Below, in pieces: positions 57,661-64,000 of a stretch of DNA of 64,000 nucleotides. The translations under genes were made by a program, and so were the position numbers. The stretch's first letter is position 1; every line of letters begins with the position of its first letter. The stretch lies in NCBI GenBank assembly GCA_037367405.1, contig JAZKJV010004145.1, positions 124,001-188,000 on the forward strand, written 5' to 3'. Source of the DNA: Ottelia alismoides. Its lineage: Eukaryota > Streptophyta > Magnoliopsida > Alismatales > Hydrocharitaceae. The notes under the pieces were generated by a model, which was given only the letters and a program-made list of their open reading frames with translations, did no database searches and had not been told where the DNA came from.

Positions 57661-58131
57661 ATTAATTGAAAATATAATTACATTTAGTTTTAGATTGTGA
57701 ATAAGATTCACATAATTTCAATGGCATGGTTGATATTTTTCGTAAGATAATTTGGAATTATTTTTTGGTGAAAATATTATCGACAAAAGATGATGATATA
57801 TATCATGATATAATGAGATCTCATAATAATTAGAAGAGATGGACCAAGTCCACCAAAGATAAATGGACGGCTACAACTCATCATGAGGAGAAGAGTAGCC
57901 CTCCCCTCTTTTTTAGGAGATTGGTTTATTCTCTTCATTATCTTTTCTCTTATCAAAGATGATTTAATTTGAAATTAATTTTGTTGATTTATCAATGAAA
58001 ATCAATTTAAATTAAATAATTAGTTAATGTATTTTTACAACAACATCTTAGCCATTGAAAGAAACACAAATCAATCTCATTCATTGATTATGTGTTGTCC
58101 ATGAATTGGATCCATGGCTTCCCGAAACCCC

Positions 58132-58139
58132 ATATAAGA
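58132..58139 (+). promoter_or_regulatory. Putative copia LTR TATA box
   Basis: ATATAAGA, the only good TATA-like match in the downstream part of the LTR, about 580 bp before the LTR end. Confidence 0.45.
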
Positions 58140-58718
58140 AGAGGCATCCATTGCTCTTCGAATGGCAGGTTTACAACGTAAACTAATGCTCTTCTCTCTC
58201 TCTACATGTCATGTGCCTCTCTCCCTCTCTCTTATGGTCGTCCACCATGGAGCCATTGAGAGAGTCGACATCGCCGCAGTATCGTTGTTATCCTACTGGA
58301 GTTCTTGCTCGTGGATCTCCGTCTTCTTCGGTGCACCTCGCTCATGAAGAAAACGTGGGATCTTCTGTGACGAGATCAGGAGATTTACCGCTTGAATCAT
58401 CAAGTTAGATTGCGAGAAGAACACGTCTCATCAACGCGCTCTCAAGGGTCTACTCCGTCGGATCGGACTTGAGACAAGAGGTCTCTTGATTTAGAGACTC
58501 GAACGCAACCACGCTTCAAGAGGTAACCCTAGTATCTATTTGTGGTTTAGATGAAATGATCCAAGAAGTGTTCTTAGATCATGTGCTTTCATCATTTATT
58601 TATTTTTTAAATTCCACTTCCCGGAGCAACTAGTGCGACTAGTCGCTCCTGATCGCACACGATGCGATCCTCGCGCTTCCGTGATGCGCTTGAGAATTTT
58701 TTTCTTATATCCTTCAAG

Positions 58719-58731
58719 TGTTATAAGAGCC
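58719..58731 (+). promoter_or_regulatory. Copia primer-binding site (tRNA-Met type)
   Basis: TGTTATAAGAGCC, close to the standard TGGTATCAGAGCC, 2 bp after the LTR end CA. Two bases differ. Confidence 0.75.
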
Positions 58732-61650
58732 ACGTTGTAAAAGGTTTTGTATTAGATCCATGAACCTACGAAGATTTGGGCTCGTTGGGGTTTGTGAAAA
58801 TTTTTGTCGCATTTCAATTTTGCATCCCTGTTTTGTGATATTTTTTGTCCATGTTTAAAATGTTTAAACATGAATTTAGCACATGTGTAATGTTTTCTAT
58901 TAAACAAGGAAAATGAGGAATTTGGGTTTACATAATTTAGATTTCGTTTTCTCAAGATATGATCGTTTTAATGACTATATGTCCTCTGTTTCAGGGATGA
59001 CGGTTAGTGATGTAATTAAGATGTTAACTACTGTTTTAAAACATCTGGAAATGCATGTTAATCACATAGTTTTTATTTTAAATCAAGTTATCAAACTCTG
59101 AAAATTTATTTTGCTTAATTTGGATTTAAAATAAACGAGATATGTTTATTTTAATGAGTTGGGGTCACTGCTGAAAATTTCATACTCAACCATGAACCTT
59201 GTGATTGTCATTTAAGAATCTTGTGAAATTAATGGTTTACTTTTTGAAATAATTATGGATACATATTTGTGAAATATTTTAATATAATTATCTCCTTAAA
59301 TGATATTGTCGTAACAAGTTATTGATTAGACGTGATCTAGATCACAAAATTGGTTACATGATCTACATTCCAACAAACATGTTGCTTGAATGGATTTAGG
59401 ATTTGTTTAGCAAAATCTCATTATAATGTTAATAAAAAATATTATTATTATTATATGTTATAATTTCGGTTAATCATCTCAAGTACAAGGTGATCTATTT
59501 TGCATTATCCTTTCTTGAGGTGGATATGGTGTCTAATCGGGGAGCGTTGGGGTAGCAAGTTGCACCATGTGCGGTCTGTACCACTCCCGTCGGTACTGGC
59601 CATGACAGCGGGTTGGGTTGGTATAATGCTTAAATAATCATGATGTATTTCTAATTATGAAAATTCAAAATAATATGTATTTGAGATAATACCATAATTC
59701 AAGTAAAAATTAAGAATATTTGTTGGATATTAATTGGATTATTAATTTATTATGATTAGATTAATTGGAATCCAATTAAAATTAAGATACTCTATTATAA
59801 ATAGATGTGTTATTTTTATTGAAAGAATTAATCGTAATGAATATGATTCATAGTGATTAATTAGAATTTGAATATGATATGGAGGATCACATAAGTGACA
59901 TCCATGGTCTCCCGTCAAGGTGAAGGGTTCCGTCACCAGATATTGTATGTAGGAGACACCTATCTGAAGTGACAACTCTTGCATACAATCCATTTGGATC
60001 GGGCTCTTCGCTTCTCGAAAGAGTAAGGACGTATGCGTAATGACCCCAATATGGAGTCCTCATATTATTGGGGCCATATTGGATTGTGCATAACGAGTTG
60101 TATTCCTGTTGACGATTGGTTCAATTAATGAAGAGTCAACATCACCTTTGGGGAGGTGGTCTCGGGTGTTAAAGACCGAATTGGGAATGCACGTTGAACT
60201 TGCAAGGCGGAATGTGTTCCCTTTTCTTTTTATCTGAGTTGCAAGTTCTCATATTGTTGGGATGTAACAAGGATATGGAAGGAGATCTCAGATCTTGCTG
60301 AGATATAATGGTAAGTATATCTCTTACATTGAAAGTGATTAAGGGAATGAACTTTCGGTGTTGACAAGGCAAGACAACTTTGATATAAAATTCCTAAATG
60401 AAAGTAAAATATGTATATGTAATATATACACTTATGCAAATTTCTTATTTCAGATAATCCTTCATTAAACCTACTCAATTCTATACTCAATAATAACCAG
60501 TTAATATCATGGATTGGATCCATGCTCAAGATATTATCCTTGCAATTGGGCACATAATGTATGTGGTTGCAACATGCATGTTTCCTCATCAAAATGAGGA
60601 GTGACAATTAAATAAGATAATAAGACATCACCTTAGGGTTCGTATGTCTCTATAGTCTTGATATTTCATAGAGTGTACTTTGGAAGTGCATGTCGATGAT
60701 GATCTAATTATCAAATTAATCCTTATAAAATCAAAGAAGATGTTTTGGCATACATATGTGCTCTAGACATTTAATCATGAATGACATGGTTCTCTGCATT
60801 ATGCATAATGGTAGCTCGAAAGAGATGATGTATTCAAAATATTTGAATACCTACCAGAACCAAAGTTTTTGAGTTAAGATGCATGTAGAAATGATAGGTG
60901 TCATCATTCTACTATCTATACTCAAGTCATTCATGAAGCTTCATAATAATCATATTGTATGAGTTAAATAAGGCATATATAAATGTTTAAATATCTCATT
61001 TTTAAATCCTTTTGAATTCGACATAAGAGATCATTTATCTTAAGCAATGATTGTTTATAGATGAAGGGAGCACAGTGGAAGCATGAGTCGAACCCAAGTA
61101 AAAATGAAAGTCAAAGAGTTGACCTACTTTTGTGACTTCATATGGCATCCAGATAGTTGGATAAATGCCCATATTGCAATAAGATGATGTGTTGATAGTA
61201 TGCCTATCAAGTCTATCTAGAATCCTTAGAGAAGGACTCAGATAATACATCAGAATAATTTACATCTACATTTAATCATTGAAATTGACTTTCTTATAAG
61301 ATAAGATCAAAGTCTAAAATTATATCTCATTCTTCTAATGACACTTGCAATTGTTGCATATGTTGTAGAAGATTAATAAATTTGATCTTAAGGTTTAACA
61401 TTCATCTATATGAGAATTGATGCAATTGTTACAACAACCTCCATAGGATAGATAGACTTCACATTTTCAGTGGGAGAGCCCTTGGTCTTAGAGAATGTCT
61501 CTATGACCTAGATATTTGAATACATTCATTCTTGGAGATGAACATGTGTTAAAGAGTTATAATAGTGGACTCTACTTAAATTAGAATATGAAAGGTTCAT
61601 TAACATTTCTAATACTGAAAATTAAACCTTAATAGATCAATAGGAGGATG
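58732..61650 (+). other. Copia interior, gag region not recognisable
   Basis: Gag should lie here, but I find no capsid motif or zinc knuckle. Only short open frames remain. The patch at 59520-60250 is less AT-rich and has no retroelement motif I recognise, so a further insertion is possible. Confidence 0.4.
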
Positions 61651-62290
61651 AAGATCATTTGACAATGATCTGGCATCGAGTCTTGGACATATGTCTATTG
61701 ATATGATCGATAGACTAGTGAGATATTGAACTTTAGATTGTCTAAAGGTTAAAATATTACATACTTGTGAAAATTGTATTCAAAGTAAATATGTCCAATA
61801 TACTCTTCTCTTGGAATAGTGCAAGATGCCAATGTATTCAATATCTTATACATATTGATGTATGTGGATCATCTGTATCATAATAAACATTGATGATATG
61901 TGATATCATTAAATGATTATTTTTGATATGAGTTTCCTTCCTTTCAACTTAGAAACCTTTGAAATATTCAAAGATTTCACAATTTTAATTTAGAACCAAA
62001 GTTTGAAGGAAGATGAAATGAATTTGATCTAACCTAGGTAGCAAGTACCTATTAGATGAATTCAAGGAATACCTTATGGAGATAGGAATAACATTCCTAT
62101 CTCACTTCTCCTAATACACCTAAACTCAATGGAGATGTAGGGAGATACAATTAGATCATGTGTGACATGATTTGATAAATGATTAATCTTAGCATAGTTG
62201 TATCTTAGTTTCCAAGGTATATATGTAGTAGATACTACAATATCCTTAATAAGGTTCCACGCAAGTAAGTTGGGATCTAGCATCCGAGAG
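61651..62290 (+). pseudogene. Copia pre-integrase and integrase remnant
   Basis: At 61668 the reading WHR, then after a frameshift LGHMSIDMIDRLVRY, and then HTCENCIQSKY, match the GAG-pre-integrase finger. Further on, EFKEYLMEIGI and a frame equivalent to TPxxNGVAERxNRT (near 62108-62145) mark the integrase core. No uninterrupted frame remains. Confidence 0.65.
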
Positions 62291-62539
62291 TGCTACTTCA
62301 TTAGGAAAATAAAGAATAGTATTTGATGCCTATTTTATGACCTTGAGATTCTTAAAAAATTTCATCTCTAAGAATATGATTCTAAGATGATGACTTTCTT
62401 GAGAATAGAGATGAAAATGAAGTGAAGGAACTCATTGAATCTTGAGAAGATAATGAGGCTCCTTATTTCGGAAACTAGAAGGACAACTAAAGATGAAACA
62501 CTAATACCTCTTCAAATGAGTTTAAAGATGAATTCCATG

Positions 62540-63500
62540 AGCCATAAGTCTGACAATGATCTGACTTCATGTGATGAAGCTTCTGAAGATCATGACATGG
62601 AGAGATGGATGTTAGCAGTAAAGTCTAAATGTAGACTTCATATACTAGTGTTGTATATGGACCCTCGAGGATCCACCTATAAGGGTAAGACTTGTTAAGA
62701 TGTAAAGGATCTTCAATAGAAAGAGGAAACTTGATGAGAAGGTAAAGACCTTCAAAGCATGGCTCGTATCCACAAGATACACATGAAGAGAAGACATCGC
62801 TTGCGATGAAACTTCTTCTTCAGTGACCATGCTTAAACCCATCAGAATATTGCTAACTATAGCTTCACCACTTGACTTTGACATCTTCCAGATGGAAGTC
62901 AAGATTGCATTCCTCTATGAATACCTCTTCAAGGATATTCATAAGTAATAGCCCCAGAGATTCATGGTTGAGGAAAGCAAGGTGTGCAAGTTGAATAACT
63001 CCATCCATGGACTCAAATAAGCTTCTTGTAGATTTGATGAAATTATAAATGTTATGATTTCAAATAGAATCTTGATGAACAATGTGAAGCTTAGTGGGAG
63101 TACCAATGTGTTCATCGTGCTAAATGTAGATAATATCCTAATCATTTAGAATGATATAAGGATGATAATAAATGTTTTATGATCTGGCTATTTCATACAT
63201 TGAGATATGATCTCAAGGATACCTCTTAAATCTTAGTTCTGAAGTTGTTCATAAGCAAACAGAAGAGAGAGAATTGTGATTGTCACATTATTGGTACATC
63301 CTGGATATATTCTTTCCAAGGTAGGCTCCTTTCCCTTAAGATTTGGTGCTGACAAATCTGAAGGAATAGCATATCAAGTGTTGATGATGCTAAAACTGCT
63401 TGCCCTTGTGCATCGGTTGCTAGAAGCCTGGTATGTGCTAGATATGTATGGAAAGCCAGATGCCATACAGTGGGAGTGGTAAACTGTTGCTAATCCTACT
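62540..63500 (+). pseudogene. Copia reverse transcriptase and RNase H remnant
   Basis: Pieces in several frames read SCDEASEDHDMERWMLAVKS, DFDIFQMEVKIAFLYEYL (family pattern IxQMDVKTAFLNGxL), KVCKLNNSIHGLK and FIVLNVDNILII, where the catalytic YVDD reads NVDN. RNase H start is seen as CASVARSLVCARYVW (about 63398-63450; usual YASVVGSLMYAMVCTRPD). All are broken by stops and frameshifts. Confidence 0.75.
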
Positions 63501-63950
63501 ATGGAGATAAAACACTTAGTTGCAGTAATAAAACAATATCTTCAAAGATGACAAGACTTAGAGATAATGATCTCAAAGTCTTATCATCAAAAACCTAAGA
63601 CTTTATAGATAGTGATCTAAAAGGTCATAATTGCAGATACCTTAGGAGATAGAGATCTTCGGGAATAAGGGTATTCTAATAAGGATAATTAAAATTACAC
63701 ATTGGTTATAACGATTGTTGAGTTGTAGTGTCAAAGACATTATGATTGTCTCAATATTGAGTATTGGTTGCATAAGATGCAACATTCGCATTAGATGCGA
63801 GCACTGTTACTGAGGGATATGCAAGTGCTGTAAAAGGACTTGGCATAGTCTCTCGGGAACAGAGGGACTGATTAGCTTACCTGACTATATGAAATAGCCT
63901 ATGATTATCACATGAGTGCATGTTTAATGATTAGCCCATTAATGGCTCTT

Positions 63951-63966
63951 TGGGCAAGTGGGATAT
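63951..63966 (+). promoter_or_regulatory. Copia polypurine tract
   Basis: GGGCAAGTGGGATAT lies directly before the 3' LTR start TGTTGG, the usual form of copia polypurine tracts (AAGTGGGAGAT). Confidence 0.7.
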
Positions 63967-64000
63967 TGTTGGACATGCAAGCTCACGACGAGCCATTATG
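63967..64000 (+). repeat. Copia 3' LTR, first 34 bp
   Basis: Matches 56062 onward with two substitutions before the window ends. Confidence 0.85.

Larger units (their letters stand above)
56062..58716 (+). repeat. Copia 5' LTR
   Basis: 2655 bp, from TGTTGGACATGC to ATCCTTCA. It holds a cluster of short palindromes at 57340-57660 and a TATA-like ATATAAGA at 58132-58139 followed by a GC-richer region. The open frames near 58162-58408 lie in the transcribed part of the LTR and are not conserved proteins. Confidence 0.85.
56062..64000 (+). mobile_element. Ty1/copia retrotransposon, decayed (3' LTR runs out of window)
   Basis: The 5' LTR at 56062-58716 is followed by a tRNA-Met-type primer site, a long interior, and a second LTR start at 63967 that repeats TGTTGGACATGC and GAGCCATTATG. 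Interior remnants occur in copia order: pre-integrase, integrase, RT, RNase H. It interrupts the LINE. AAGGG at 56057-56061 would be the left target duplication. Coding sequence is heavily decayed. Confidence 0.85.

Overview
This 64 kb window is nuclear DNA from a large, repeat-rich flowering-plant genome. I see no intact host gene, tRNA, rRNA or CRISPR. Nearly all of it is retrotransposons inserted into one another, plus two small DNA transposons. The plant origin rests on the element types: a Ty3/gypsy chromovirus with a tRNA-iMet primer site, Athila-type Ty3/gypsy elements with a tRNA-Asp primer site, an L1-type LINE, a Ty1/copia element, and a Pack-MULE-like element. I cannot name the species.

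Layout. (1) 278-1431: a terminal-inverted-repeat element with a near-perfect 9-bp target duplication, carrying a piece of a DnaJ J-domain. (2) 3284-29320: one minus-strand Tekay/Del-like chromovirus with 3.2-kb LTRs and an exact 5-bp duplication (ATTTG). It is split in the middle: integrase, RNase H and RT lie at 6.5-9.5 kb, and gag and protease at 24.5-25.9 kb. (3) In the split sit a LINE tail (9512-9875) and a minus-strand non-autonomous Athila-type element, here 'element B' (9876-24494). B's own 5' LTR is broken by a solo LTR of the same family (20218-23367). (4) 29842-34048: a second Athila-like LTR family ('Y') holding a 369-bp MITE-like element. (5) 34049-44704: 'element A', an Athila-type element with a family-X 5' LTR, tRNA-Asp primer site, leader, gag, protease, RT, RNase H and integrase, carrying few lesions. 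(6) 44705-47956: another Y LTR copy. (7) 47957-56061: a degenerate L1 LINE interrupted by a divergent Athila-like solo LTR (50389-53884, exact TGGAT duplication). (8) 56062-64000: a decayed Ty1/copia element whose 3' LTR has just begun when the window ends.

How the parts relate. Elements A and B share the same LTR family (X), primer-binding site and leader. B lacks RT, RNase H and integrase but keeps its own damaged reading frame: a protease-like domain with a novel acidic/serine-rich tail. It looks like a parasite of A-type elements. B also carries four spaced hairpin units that repeat its own polypurine-tract sequence. X-family LTRs carry conserved palindromes built around the G-box CACGTG. 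These two features, and the B protein, are the most unusual things in the window.
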